In this document: positions 38,848 to 47,133 of the stretch, piece after piece
Position numbering within the stretch: the first letter of the stretch is position 1
How the letters are laid out: each line of letters begins with the position of its first letter
Assembly (NCBI GenBank): GCA_934254835.1
Contig: CAKQMI010000007.1
Coordinates: forward strand, 1-52,206
Length of the DNA: 52,206 nt
Origin: an uncultured Clostridia bacterium
GTDB taxonomy: Bacteria; Bacillota; Clostridia; Christensenellales; CAG-917
Direction of reading: 5' to 3'
Made by a program: the position numbers and the translations under genes
Notes under the pieces: model-generated
The model's input: only the letters and a program-made list of their open reading frames with translations
The model's database searches: none
Told to the model about the DNA's origin: nothing

Positions 38848-39699
38848 ATGGACGACAAAATTTCGGCACTCGTGAAAAACTGCGATTTATCGAAGCCTAT
38901 GTTTCGGGCGCGCTCGTCGGAGGTTTTCGACCTCGGCGACGAAAAAGTTTTGAAACTTTACTTCGACGACGTTTCAAAAGACAACGTCGATATCGAACTT
39001 CTGAACACCGTCGTCGCATTCGAAACGGGCGCGACGCCTATGGAATGTTTCGGAAAAGTCGAAGCGGGCGGGCGTCAAGGTTTGGTTTTCAAAAAACTGT
39101 ACGGCGGTTCGCTGACGGATATGCCGATGAAAAACCCGCTTATCTTGTTCAAGGCGGGGAAAATCATTGCGTCATTGCACACGAAAGTTCACTCGGCGCA
39201 CTCGGATAAACTTCGCGACGTCCGAGAGGTCGCGCTTTCAACCCTCGACAACGGACTTTTCGCTTTCCTTTCGGACGACGAAATGGAAAAACTGAAAAAA
39301 TATATTTCCGCTCTGCCCGAAGCCGACAATATCATTCATTTGGACTTCCACACCGACAACATTTTGTGCGACGGCGAAAACTACCAAGTCATCGACTGGA
39401 TGACCGCCTGCAAAGGTCGTCCCGAGGCGGAACTTGCGATGATGCACTTTTTGTTCCACGACGCCGAACTTTTCCCGGGAAGCTCAAAAATGAAAATCTT
39501 GTTTATGAGTGCGATCCGCGTGTTTATTTACAACGGATTTATCAAAAACTACGTCAAGATGAACAAGGGCGTCGCCAAAGACAGCCACAAGCCGTGGGAC
39601 GTCGTTGCGTACGTTCTCAGACTGGGCATCTGGGATATCGCGTCCGAGCGCGAATTTTTGCAAAACAAAATAAGAACGGAAATCAAAAACATAAAATGA
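38848..39699 (+). CDS. Aminoglycoside/choline phosphotransferase-family kinase
   Basis: The 283-residue protein has the catalytic loop IIHLDFHTDNILC (Asp and Asn kept) and VIDWMTACKGRPEAELAM as the DFG-equivalent region of the APH family. The N-lobe (FDLGDEKVLKLYF) is also typical. The family phosphorylates small molecules; a resistance role is not implied. GGAAAGGGG precedes the ATG. Its stop overlaps the start of the GlpA-like gene (ATGA), so the two are coupled and probably act on a shared pathway. Confidence 0.85.
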   Translation: MDDKISALVKNCDLSKPMFRARSSEVFDLGDEKVLKLYFDDVSKDNVDIELLNTVVAFETGATPMECFGKVEAGGRQGLVFKKLYGGSLTDMPMKNPLILFKAGKIIASLHTKVHSAHSDKLRDVREVALSTLDNGLFAFLSDDEMEKLKKYISALPEADNIIHLDFHTDNILCDGENYQVIDWMTACKGRPEAELAMMHFLFHDAELFPGSSKMKILFMSAIRVFIYNGFIKNYVKMNKGVAKDSHKPWDVVAYVLRLGIWDIASEREFLQNKIRTEIKNIK

Positions 39700-41471
39700 G
39701 CAGTTTCAAGAAAAAGGTCAAACAACTTAACGAGTTGGACAACAGAATTACCGCCACCGAAAAAAACGGTTGCATTTACCTTTCGGGCGAGGTTGACGAC
39801 TGGAACACCGTCGTAAAGGCGGGGCGTATCGCCACCGACAAAAAATATATCGGCGTCGTCAACGACGTCAGACTGAAAGGCTTTGTGCAAAAACAATACG
39901 TTCCGCCGATAAACGACGACGCACTTTCGGGGCTTTCTCCCGACGTGCTTATCATCGGCGCGGGACTTGTCGGCTCGGCAACCGCAAGGGAACTCTCAAA
40001 GTATAAACTGGACGTCCTAATCGTCGAAAAAGGCGCGGACGTCGCGGGCGGACAGTCGTCCAGAAACGGTGGTGCGGTGCACGTCGGCATCAACTATTCG
40101 CCCTCGTCGCAAAAACACAAATATAATTACGTCGGCAACCAAATGTACACCGACCTCGCGCGCGACCTCGACGTCCCGTTTGAAAGAGTTGGGCATCTTT
40201 TGCTTGTCGCAAGAAAGTGGGAGCAGATTTTACCGCGTCTTTTGGTGCTGAACTCGAAAAGGCTGAAAATCCCCGGAGCGCGCTACGTTGACCGCAAGGA
40301 ACTTTTGAAAATCGAACCTTACGCGCCGTCATGGGCGATGGGCGCGCTGTATATGCCGACGGGCGGGTTTACCTCGCCTTATAAAATGTGCGTCGCGCTT
40401 GCCGAAAACGCCCTTGAGAACGGAGCGAAAATCGCCCTAAACACCATGGTCACGGGAATGGACGTCGAAAACGGCAAGATAACCGCCGTGAAAACCAACC
40501 GCGGTACGTTGCACCCGACAATCGTCATCAACTGCGCCGGCGTCTATACCGACGTAATCGCCGATATGGCGGGCGACCGCACCTTTACCATCCACCCGCG
40601 AAAAGGCACCGACATAATCCTTGACAAAAAGGTCGGAAAATACATCAATACGACCGAGGTGAAATCCCCGATAACGGTTTTGACCGACGAAAAAACTTCT
40701 TTGAAAAAGCGCGTCAAAATGATAAAATTCGCCCTGTCGCACGAGAACACCAGCAAGGGTATCGCCGTCATTCACACCGTCGACAAAAATATGATTCTCG
40801 GGCCAAACGTGCTGGAAACCCCCGACCGCGAGGACGTCACCACCGACAAAAAAACAATGGATTTTATCATGGCGGAGCAAATGAAAGTCGCGGAAAAAGT
40901 CAACCCGTCGGACGTCATCGCCTATTTTTCGGGCGTGCGTGCGCCGACCTACGAAGAAGATTTTCAGGTGCGCAAAGGCATTTTCACCGAAAATATTTTG
41001 GAAGCGGCGGGCGTTCAGTCTCCCGGCGCGACCGCCGCCCCCGCAATCGCCGTTGACCTTGCAAAATGGGCGGTGGAATATATAGAAAAGTTTAAGGCGG
41101 TGGAAAAGAACGACTCTTTCAACCCCGTCAGAAAAAAGCACCCGCACCCCAAGGACATGTCCGAAAAAGAGCGCGACGCCCTCATAAAGCAAAACCCCGC
41201 TTACGGCGAAATTGTGTGCCGTTGCGAGGAGGTGTCGAAAGGCGAAATCCTGGACGCGCTGGACAGTCCCCTGCCCGTTTATACTCTGGACGCAATCAAA
41301 AGACGGTGCCGTCCCGGAATGGGCAGATGCCAAGGCGGATTTTGCAGTCCCAACGTCGTGAAAATCCTTGCCGACGCAAAAGGCGTCCCTCCCGAGGAAA
41401 TCACGAAAGCGTCAAATCGCGCCGTCATACTGTACGAAAAAACCAAACATCCTGAAGACAATGGGCGTTAA
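39696..41471 (+). CDS. GlpA-like FAD-dependent dehydrogenase with N-terminal BON-like and C-terminal BFD [2Fe-2S] domains
   Basis: The 591-residue protein starts with a BON-like segment (IYLSGEVDDWNTVVKAG, VVNDVRLKG; about 20-65), followed by a DAO-type FAD fold (VLIIGAGLVGSATARELSKY, about 90) and a GlpA-like catalytic region (NCAGVYTDVIADMAG; AAGVQSPGATAAPAIA). The C-terminal BFD domain has the four cysteines in IVCRCEEVSKGEI and RRCRPGMGRCQGGFC. It is expected to oxidise glycerol-3-phosphate or a similar hydroxyacid, passing electrons through FAD and the iron-sulfur centre. The BON-like part at the N-terminus is uncommon. The start at 39696 overlaps the kinase stop. Confidence 0.85.
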   Translation: MSSFKKKVKQLNELDNRITATEKNGCIYLSGEVDDWNTVVKAGRIATDKKYIGVVNDVRLKGFVQKQYVPPINDDALSGLSPDVLIIGAGLVGSATARELSKYKLDVLIVEKGADVAGGQSSRNGGAVHVGINYSPSSQKHKYNYVGNQMYTDLARDLDVPFERVGHLLLVARKWEQILPRLLVLNSKRLKIPGARYVDRKELLKIEPYAPSWAMGALYMPTGGFTSPYKMCVALAENALENGAKIALNTMVTGMDVENGKITAVKTNRGTLHPTIVINCAGVYTDVIADMAGDRTFTIHPRKGTDIILDKKVGKYINTTEVKSPITVLTDEKTSLKKRVKMIKFALSHENTSKGIAVIHTVDKNMILGPNVLETPDREDVTTDKKTMDFIMAEQMKVAEKVNPSDVIAYFSGVRAPTYEEDFQVRKGIFTENILEAAGVQSPGATAAPAIAVDLAKWAVEYIEKFKAVEKNDSFNPVRKKHPHPKDMSEKERDALIKQNPAYGEIVCRCEEVSKGEILDALDSPLPVYTLDAIKRRCRPGMGRCQGGFCSPNVVKILADAKGVPPEEITKASNRAVILYEKTKHPEDNGR

Positions 41472-41475
41472 AACC

Positions 41476-41504
41476 TTGCTTTTTTCGTGCGCGTGTGATA
41501 ATAT
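41476..41504 (+). promoter_or_regulatory. Promoter of DUF2804 copy 2
   Basis: TTGCTT and TAATAT are 17 nt apart, just after the dehydrogenase stop. Confidence 0.65.
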
Positions 41505-41565
41505 CTTTATACAATTTAACGCAATTAAATAAAAAGGAATAAATTAAAGTTTCAAGGAGTTTGTT

Positions 41566-42651
41566 ATGAGTAATTCGGAAAAAATTATCGGTGAAAAACG
41601 TACGCCCGTCCCGACTCCCGAGCACATTGTAGAAAACGGCGTTGCGCATTACGGCACTTTTAGTGAGCCATTCAAGGACTTAAACCTTATGGATTGCAAA
41701 AAACCCTTCTTTATGAAGGCTCCCAAGTTTATCAAACGCGCGCGTCTTACCGAGTGGGAAGCATTCGAGGTCAATATGGACGAAGGCTCGCTCATCAGCG
41801 CATGCTACAACATGGGGCCCGTCGGTTTTTCCATTTTCGTATGGCACGATAACGCGGAAAAGAAAATTTACGCCTGGCGCAATCTCGTGCCCGTCAAACG
41901 CGCAAAAGTCGCCACGCAACTTCTGAACGACAACTGCTATTGCAAAACCAAAAAGAGCGAATACAAAATCATCAACGACTTTGCAAACGGCAAGGCTCAA
42001 TGCGTGGGACACACCAAAGGCAAAGCGGGCGAATTTGCAATCGACATCTCGTTCGAGCGTCTTTCCCCCTTGGCAAACGGCGTTATGCCCCTTATGAAAA
42101 ATAAGGACGGCTCGTTCAGAAATCCGCTGTACAGCGAAAAGGACTTCTTCAAAGCCACCGGCACCATCACGTTGAACGGCAAAACCTATAAGACGAACGA
42201 ACGCTCGGTGGGCATCATCGACGACCACAAAGGATACTATCCGTTCTTCGCGCACTACGACTGGCTCACCACGATGGGCATGACCGAAATCGACGGCGAA
42301 CAAAAATACTTCGCTTTCAACCTCACCCGCAACCAGTCGGTGGATCAGGTCAACTACAACGAAAACGTGATTTGGCTGGAAGGCGAGTCTTTCCCGATGC
42401 CTCCCGTCGTTTTCACCCACAAGGACGGCAAAAAGAAAACCAACGAGTGGTATATCCGCGACGAAGCGGGAAAAGGACTTGTCGACATCACTTTCAAAAT
42501 CGACAATATTTTCTATATGCCCATACCCGTTGCGGTCTATTACGCCCTGCCTTACGGCAAGATTTACGGCTACGTCACCGACACCAACGGCAAGAAGTAT
42601 ACCGTTGACGGAATGGTCGGCATCGGCGAGGACAAAACCACCCGCATTTAA
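41566..42651 (+). CDS. DUF2804 family protein, copy 2
   Basis: The 361-residue protein is a divergent paralogue of the gene at 24294: FMKAPKFIKRARLTEWEAFE, RSVGIIDDHKGYYPFFAHYD, FNLTRNQSVDQVNYNEN and GKIYGYVTDTNGKKY fit the DUF2804 order. The enzyme activity, if any, is unknown. AAGGAG lies 7 nt before the ATG. It has its own promoter and a shared terminator downstream. Confidence 0.8.
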   Translation: MSNSEKIIGEKRTPVPTPEHIVENGVAHYGTFSEPFKDLNLMDCKKPFFMKAPKFIKRARLTEWEAFEVNMDEGSLISACYNMGPVGFSIFVWHDNAEKKIYAWRNLVPVKRAKVATQLLNDNCYCKTKKSEYKIINDFANGKAQCVGHTKGKAGEFAIDISFERLSPLANGVMPLMKNKDGSFRNPLYSEKDFFKATGTITLNGKTYKTNERSVGIIDDHKGYYPFFAHYDWLTTMGMTEIDGEQKYFAFNLTRNQSVDQVNYNENVIWLEGESFPMPPVVFTHKDGKKKTNEWYIRDEAGKGLVDITFKIDNIFYMPIPVAVYYALPYGKIYGYVTDTNGKKYTVDGMVGIGEDKTTRI

Positions 42652-42675
42652 TAAACCGCAAGTTTTTGACAAACA

Positions 42676-42702
42676 AAAAGCACTCCGTGCGGAGTGCTTT
42701 TT
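42676..42702. terminator. Bidirectional terminator after DUF2804 copy 2
   Basis: AAAAAGCACTCC pairs with GGAGTGCTTTTT around GTGC, serving both convergent genes. Confidence 0.92.
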
Positions 42703-42715
42703 CTGTTGCCGAATT

Positions 42716-43582
42716 TTATATGAACATTTTGAGTTTGTTGGGAACGACGCGGATATCCAAATATCTGTCTTCGATAATCTCGCCATCCAGCTCGAACCTG
42801 CTGTCGTCCAACGCCTCGATGATGACGTGGTCGGTGCGAAGTTCCTCGACGGTTTTGTCCTCGACGTGCCTGCCTTTCAAAAATTTGAGAAGCATGGGCA
42901 CGATTCTTCTTTTTTTCATTTCGTTGACGATGACGACGTCCAACAATCCGTCGTTGACCACGGCGTTCGGGCAAATGGGCAATCCTCCGCCGATAAATCC
43001 GCCGTTGCCGATTCCAATCATAAACACGCTTTTATCCATCGTTTTCCCGTCGATAATAAGGCGAAGTTTGTGGAAGCGGGTGTGCAGGAGGGTGTAAATC
43101 AAAGCATAGTTATAAGCCGCGCTCCCCTTCAGTTTTTTGACTTTGGCGTATTTGACAAGGACGTCGACGTCCATACCTCCGCCTGCCACGTTCAAGCATC
43201 TTGTCACGCCGAGGTCCATATAATCGACGTAGCCGACGTTGCCCTTTAAGATGACTTCCATTGCCTTTTCGACGTCTTTCGGGTGACCTGATTTTTTGAT
43301 GAAGTCGTTTCCGCTTCCGCAGGCGATAAGCCCCAGTGTGACGTTGTCAAAGTTTTCGATGCCACAAAGCACCTCGTGGAAAGAGCCGTCCCCGCCCATG
43401 GCGATGATTTTCGTATCGGGCTCACGCGAAAGTTCCCTTGCGATTTCGGTGGCGTGGCGAGCGTGCTGAGTTTCGTGCACGATATACGGCGCCTTTTTGG
43501 AATCCAAGATTCTTTTGACGGTTTGCAGGGCTTTTTGGCTTTCGCCCTTTCCGCCGACCGGATTTATTATAATATGATACAT
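42716..43582 (-). CDS. Diacylglycerol/lipid kinase (DagK/YegS family)
   Basis: The 288-residue kinase has INPVGGKGESQKA at the start, the nucleotide loop MGGDGSFHEV, GLIACGSGNDFIKK and a C-terminal DGEIIEDR. It phosphorylates diacylglycerol or a related lipid at the membrane face. GGGAG lies before the start. Monocistronic. Confidence 0.92.
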   Translation of the reverse strand: MYHIIINPVGGKGESQKALQTVKRILDSKKAPYIVHETQHARHATEIARELSREPDTKIIAMGGDGSFHEVLCGIENFDNVTLGLIACGSGNDFIKKSGHPKDVEKAMEVILKGNVGYVDYMDLGVTRCLNVAGGGMDVDVLVKYAKVKKLKGSAAYNYALIYTLLHTRFHKLRLIIDGKTMDKSVFMIGIGNGGFIGGGLPICPNAVVNDGLLDVVIVNEMKKRRIVPMLLKFLKGRHVEDKTVEELRTDHVIIEALDDSRFELDGEIIEDRYLDIRVVPNKLKMFI

Positions 43583-43725
43583 AATCTTCTCCCAAGTTTT
43601 ATTACTTCTATATTATCACCGCAAATTCACGCTGTCAAGATTTGATCAAAAATCGGGTTTGCAGTCGGTCGTACGACTTAACCGTGCAAAACGAACGCTT
43701 TATACAACTATTTTTAATCATATAC

Positions 43726-43754
43726 TTGCAAACTTATGCGTGTTGTGCTATATT
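43726..43754 (+). promoter_or_regulatory. Promoter of mscL
   Basis: TTGCAA and TATATT are 17 nt apart, 33 bases before the start. Confidence 0.8.
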
Positions 43755-43786
43755 ATGTCTCGGAAAATTTCGATAGGAGAATACTT

Positions 43787-44347
43787 ATGAAAAAGAAACA
43801 CGAATTCAAACTGTGGAATGAATTCAAGGCGTTTATCAATCGCGGTAGCGTCCTTGATTTGGCAGTAGGCATGATTATCGGCAGTGCGTTCACCGCAATC
43901 GTGAACTCTCTTGTCAAAGGCATACTCCAACCGCTCATCAATATGATTCCTTTGGGACAGGACGGCAAAAGTTTGCAAGTGGTTTTGAGGGATCCCGTCG
44001 TCGATTCGGCAGGCACCGTCATCAAAGAAGCCGTCATTATGGACTTCGGCGCGGTTATATCGGCAATCATCACTTTCCTGCTGACCGCCCTCGTTTTGTT
44101 CCTCGTCATCAAAGCCATCAATAAGGCGCGCGAAATCGGCGACAAAGAAAAAGAAAGATTTGAAAAACTCGCCAATAAAATGATCGGCAAAAACGGCGAA
44201 GACACCGCCGAGGAAGCCACGGAAGAAGTCGCAGAAGTCGCGGAAGAACCCGCACCCGCTCCCGTTGAACCCGCTCCCGACAAAACGCAGGAACTGCTCT
44301 CGGCAATTCTTGACGAACTCAAAGCGCAACGCGCCGACAAGGAATAA
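43787..44347 (+). CDS. mscL: Large-conductance mechanosensitive channel
   Basis: The 186-residue protein has the MscL core: EFKAFINRGSVLDLAVGMII and GSAFTAIVNSLVKGILQPLI (first pore helix), then IITFLLTALVLFLVIKAINK (second helix). The channel opens under membrane tension to release solutes. The C-terminal tail is about 50 residues longer than usual and rich in Glu, Ala and Pro before an amphipathic end helix. The start at 43787 has ATAGGAG upstream. Confidence 0.96.
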   Translation: MKKKHEFKLWNEFKAFINRGSVLDLAVGMIIGSAFTAIVNSLVKGILQPLINMIPLGQDGKSLQVVLRDPVVDSAGTVIKEAVIMDFGAVISAIITFLLTALVLFLVIKAINKAREIGDKEKERFEKLANKMIGKNGEDTAEEATEEVAEVAEEPAPAPVEPAPDKTQELLSAILDELKAQRADKE

Positions 44348-44361
44348 TCCAAAAACAACGA

Positions 44362-44394
44362 AAAGCCCCGAAGCACTTCGGGGCTTTGTTTTGC
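44362..44394 (+). terminator. Terminator of mscL
   Basis: AAAGCCCCGAAG pairs with CTTCGGGGCTTT, followed by a T-rich tail. Confidence 0.92.
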
Positions 44395-44463
44395 TGTTGC
44401 GAAAGCAACGTGTTTTTTGCACAACGTGCGCCTTGTTGACACTCCTCAAAATGGCAATTTATA

Positions 44464-44510
44464 CGTCATTCCGAGCGTAGCGCGGGAATCTCCCGGAAGG
44501 GACACCGCTT
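44464..44510. repeat. Interspersed repeat of the CATTCCGAGCGTAGCG type
   Basis: CATTCCGAGCGTAGCGCGGG, then GAATCTCCCGG, is one copy of the dispersed element also present at 11581 and 11618. Confidence 0.7.
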
Positions 44511-44525
44511 AACAAACGTTCTTTG

Positions 44526-45482
44526 TCAGGCGGTTGCTCTCTTCTCGACCGTGACTTCGCCGTCGGTGCATTTTACGACGATTTCTTTTTGCGGTTTATC
44601 CGCAATTTTCACTTTTGCCCACTCGGCTTTCGTCCCCATATAGCGGAACTCGGTTTTGTAGGAAGTGTTTTGGAATCTAATTTCAACGACGCTTGTCGGG
44701 ATATTCATTATTTGCGCGTAGTAGTTGCTAATATTCGCACTTATTACGGGCAATTCCACGTCGTCAATCGTATATTTTGAGGCAATCGTAAATTCTTGGA
44801 AGCGAATGCCTTCCTTTCGTCCTGAAAACTCACGACCTTCCTGTCCGTCGATAAAAGTCCTTTCGTAAATGCCGACAGGTTGGGACCCATACGATTTGTA
44901 ATCCTTAAACTCCTCGGGCACGACAAAGCTCGTCTTGTTAAAGTCCTTATAAACAACCTTTGAATCATAGATCTCGGCGACGATGCTGTTGTTGTTTTCG
45001 ACGCGCACTTTGATATCGTCGAATTCCTCTTCGCTATTTTTGTATATTTTGTATGCAAACAACAAATCGTTGAGGTCATCGAGTTCTTCCGTGACCGCGT
45101 CAATCCAGCTCTTATCGATTGCGTTGCCGTCCAACGAATAAACCTTTTTCTTTGTTATTCCACCGTCTTTGGACAGATTGTAATATCTGCCGTCCTCGTA
45201 AAATACCATGTCTATTTGGGTTTTCACGCCGTCTTTTTCGGTTATTTTGCAAAAACCGTTTTGGGTGACGTAATTGATTTTGTCTTCTCCGTTTTCACCT
45301 TTTTCCGTCGCGACCACGGTCATGCTTTTGATATCGGCGTTTACAAGCGACGCCATAATCTCGCCGACGTCCATTTTATTGTTGAGCTTCAGTTCGCCTT
45401 TCTTATTGCAGGCGGAGCATCCTATCGCCACCGAAAGGACGAGGATTATCGCCATCATTATAAATACAAATTTCTTTTTCAT
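44526..45482 (-). CDS. Lipoprotein of unknown function with BspA-like C-terminal cap, copy 1
   Basis: The 318-residue lipoprotein has a signal peptide ending near AIGCSAC (Cys 22 or 25). The middle contains a repetitive-looking beta-rich region: SMTVVATEKG, VTQNGFCKITEKDG and VFYEDGRYYNLSKDGG. The end, MGTKAEWAKVKI...KCTDGEVTV, is the same cap that closes the giant LRR protein. It lies 12 nt after its paralogue with AAGGAGG upstream, so the two are one operon. No function is assigned. Confidence 0.7.
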   Translation of the reverse strand: MKKKFVFIMMAIILVLSVAIGCSACNKKGELKLNNKMDVGEIMASLVNADIKSMTVVATEKGENGEDKINYVTQNGFCKITEKDGVKTQIDMVFYEDGRYYNLSKDGGITKKKVYSLDGNAIDKSWIDAVTEELDDLNDLLFAYKIYKNSEEEFDDIKVRVENNNSIVAEIYDSKVVYKDFNKTSFVVPEEFKDYKSYGSQPVGIYERTFIDGQEGREFSGRKEGIRFQEFTIASKYTIDDVELPVISANISNYYAQIMNIPTSVVEIRFQNTSYKTEFRYMGTKAEWAKVKIADKPQKEIVVKCTDGEVTVEKRATA

Positions 45483-45494
45483 AATTTCGCCTCC

Positions 45495-46415
45495 TTAGTC
45501 CTTTGTGATTTCGACGTCGCCGTCGGTGCAATGTACGGTAAACGTCTGTGACAAGCCGTCTTTTTTGATTTCGACAGCTCCCCACTGCGCTTTTGTTCCC
45601 AAGTAATAAATATCGCCTGAAGAATAAACCACTTTCTGTAAATTCTCAATGTAAGTCACGCTTGCGGGAATCGTTAATATGTCGCACCTACTACTGCTGT
45701 CTTTACCTATTATCGCAGTGACCGCTTTCCCGTTGAACGTTTCCGGAATAGTAAACCTTGTAAACGACCAATTGAACCCGGTAAACGCAAGCTTTCCGTC
45801 GATTTCTTCAAAGTTCGCGGCATACAATGTAGTCGCGCGGGTGGCATAATCGCTTAGTTCTTGTGGCACTCCAATCGTGGTGTCGTTGATTTTGGAAAGA
45901 GTGACTTGGACGTTCTCATCATTAACGTTAATAATAAGTTTGCCTTTTTCGACTTTTACAGAATAATCGTTTTTATAGCCTTTTTTTTCTTTGTAAATGT
46001 AACTCGCAAGAGGCTTTAAAATATATCTGTTCATCACATCATATCTAGCTTGCGTGACTTCGGACGGTTTTGCCCCCACCATATCCATAATTTCGATGCC
46101 GACGTTATCACCCTCTTTTTCCATTGAATAGAATCGTTTGCCATCATAGATATATGCGATGAAGTTTGTCTTATCGCCTGCGATTTCAGTCAACGAATAC
46201 CCTTCGGTCGTAACGCGATAACACTCCGTATTTTCATTGTTTTTCACCTCAATCGTATACGACTTGACGTCGCCTTTTACGATTGCCTCATAAACCTTTT
46301 CAGGTTTCATATCCTTTTTGATTTTTACCTCGCCCTTTTTGCACGCGGTAAAAGAAAACAGCGACGTGAACACAATCGCAATCGCCGTAAGTGATAAAAG
46401 AATTTTCTTTTTCAT
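45495..46415 (-). CDS. Lipoprotein of unknown function with BspA-like C-terminal cap, copy 2
   Basis: The 306-residue protein is a paralogue of the gene downstream: signal ending LFSFTAC, YTIEVKNNENTECYRVTTEG, FIAYIYDGKRFYSMEKEGD, and the terminal LGTKAQWGAVEI...VHCTDGDVEI. The section before the end (LTIPASVTYIENLQKVVY) is one degenerate LRR_5 repeat. First gene of the pair, with GGGAG and a promoter upstream. Function unknown; probably on the cell surface. Confidence 0.7.
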   Translation of the reverse strand: MKKKILLSLTAIAIVFTSLFSFTACKKGEVKIKKDMKPEKVYEAIVKGDVKSYTIEVKNNENTECYRVTTEGYSLTEIAGDKTNFIAYIYDGKRFYSMEKEGDNVGIEIMDMVGAKPSEVTQARYDVMNRYILKPLASYIYKEKKGYKNDYSVKVEKGKLIINVNDENVQVTLSKINDTTIGVPQELSDYATRATTLYAANFEEIDGKLAFTGFNWSFTRFTIPETFNGKAVTAIIGKDSSSRCDILTIPASVTYIENLQKVVYSSGDIYYLGTKAQWGAVEIKKDGLSQTFTVHCTDGDVEITKD

Positions 46416-46443
46416 TTGCAGTCTCCCTTATTTTGATATAATT

Positions 46444-46473
46444 ATTTTATTATGTATCAAAACGATTTGTCAA
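46444..46473 (-). promoter_or_regulatory. Promoter of the lipoprotein pair
   Basis: TTGACA and TAAAAT are 18 nt apart on the minus strand. Confidence 0.7.
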
Positions 46474-46564
46474 TAATTTTAAGTTGACACTTAAATTTAT
46501 GAACTCTGTTGGTATTAAAGAGAAAAGTGAATAAACCTCGACGAACTCGTCCGCGCTATGTAAC

Positions 46565-46598
46565 AAAAGGCTCACGAGGATTTTCCGTGAGCCTTTTT
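46565..46598. terminator. Terminator of the HxlR gene
   Basis: AAAAGGCTCACG pairs with CGTGAGCCTTTT; T-rich flanks lie on both sides. Confidence 0.85.
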
Positions 46599-46613
46599 CA
46601 ATGTGTTAAATTA

Positions 46614-46940
46614 TTATAAGTTTGCTTTATAATCCGTTCCCCAGTCAAACATCGCGTCAAGAATAGGTTTTAACGTTTTCCCTAATGCGGACAATGAATA
46701 TTCCACTCTCGGCGGAACTTCGGCAAAGACTTCGCGTTCGATAAGCCCGTCGTCTTCGAGCGCGCGCAAATTATCCGTCAGCACTTTTTTGCTGATTCCG
46801 GGTATGGTTTTAACAAAGTCTGAAAATCGTTGCGTGCCGTTATAAATTAAGTTTCGTAATATAAGTAATTTCCATTTGTTTCCTATAAGTTGAACGGTGG
46901 TTGCAACGGGGCATTCCGGCAATTCTTCTTTTGTCAGCAT
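46614..46940 (-). CDS. HxlR-family transcriptional regulator
   Basis: The 108-residue winged-helix protein has the HxlR core: CPVATTVQLIGNKWKLLILR, then GTQRFSDFVKTIPGISKKVL, LRALEDDGLIERE and PPRVEYSLSALGKTL. The N-terminal Cys (residue 11) is where redox-sensing members such as YodB and HypR carry their sensor cysteine. AAGGAG precedes the ATG. It is divergent from the SnoaL-like gene and likely controls it. Confidence 0.95.
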   Translation of the reverse strand: MLTKEELPECPVATTVQLIGNKWKLLILRNLIYNGTQRFSDFVKTIPGISKKVLTDNLRALEDDGLIEREVFAEVPPRVEYSLSALGKTLKPILDAMFDWGTDYKANL

Positions 46941-46966
46941 AAAAACTCCTTATCTTTTTTGTTTGA

Positions 46967-46995
46967 ATTATATCAAAACGCCCTTAAAAAGTCAA
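46967..46995 (-). promoter_or_regulatory. Promoter of the HxlR gene
   Basis: TTGACT and TATAAT are 17 nt apart on the minus strand. Confidence 0.8.
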
Positions 46996-47015
46996 TGGTT
47001 CAAAAAGGAAACCAA

Positions 47016-47080
47016 GTAACAAATCTATTGTCGGGTAATAGAAAAGTAACGTTTGTGAAAAATTTTTTTTAACGTGTTAC
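47016..47080. promoter_or_regulatory. Candidate HxlR operator: three GTAAC boxes 30 bp apart
   Basis: GTAAC at 47016 and 47046 and the inverse GTTAC at 47076 lie at 30-bp intervals between the divergent HxlR and SnoaL genes. This phasing suits a dimeric winged-helix regulator; the sites are not proven. Confidence 0.4.
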
Positions 47081-47133
47081 ACTTCTGTCGTAATCGATGA
47101 GATTGCAAAAACAAATCTTTGGAGGAACAAAAT

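Noticed and set aside
38848..39699. Antibiotic resistance kinase
   Set aside because: The APH fold is shared by many metabolic kinases, and coupling to a dehydrogenase gene argues for metabolism.
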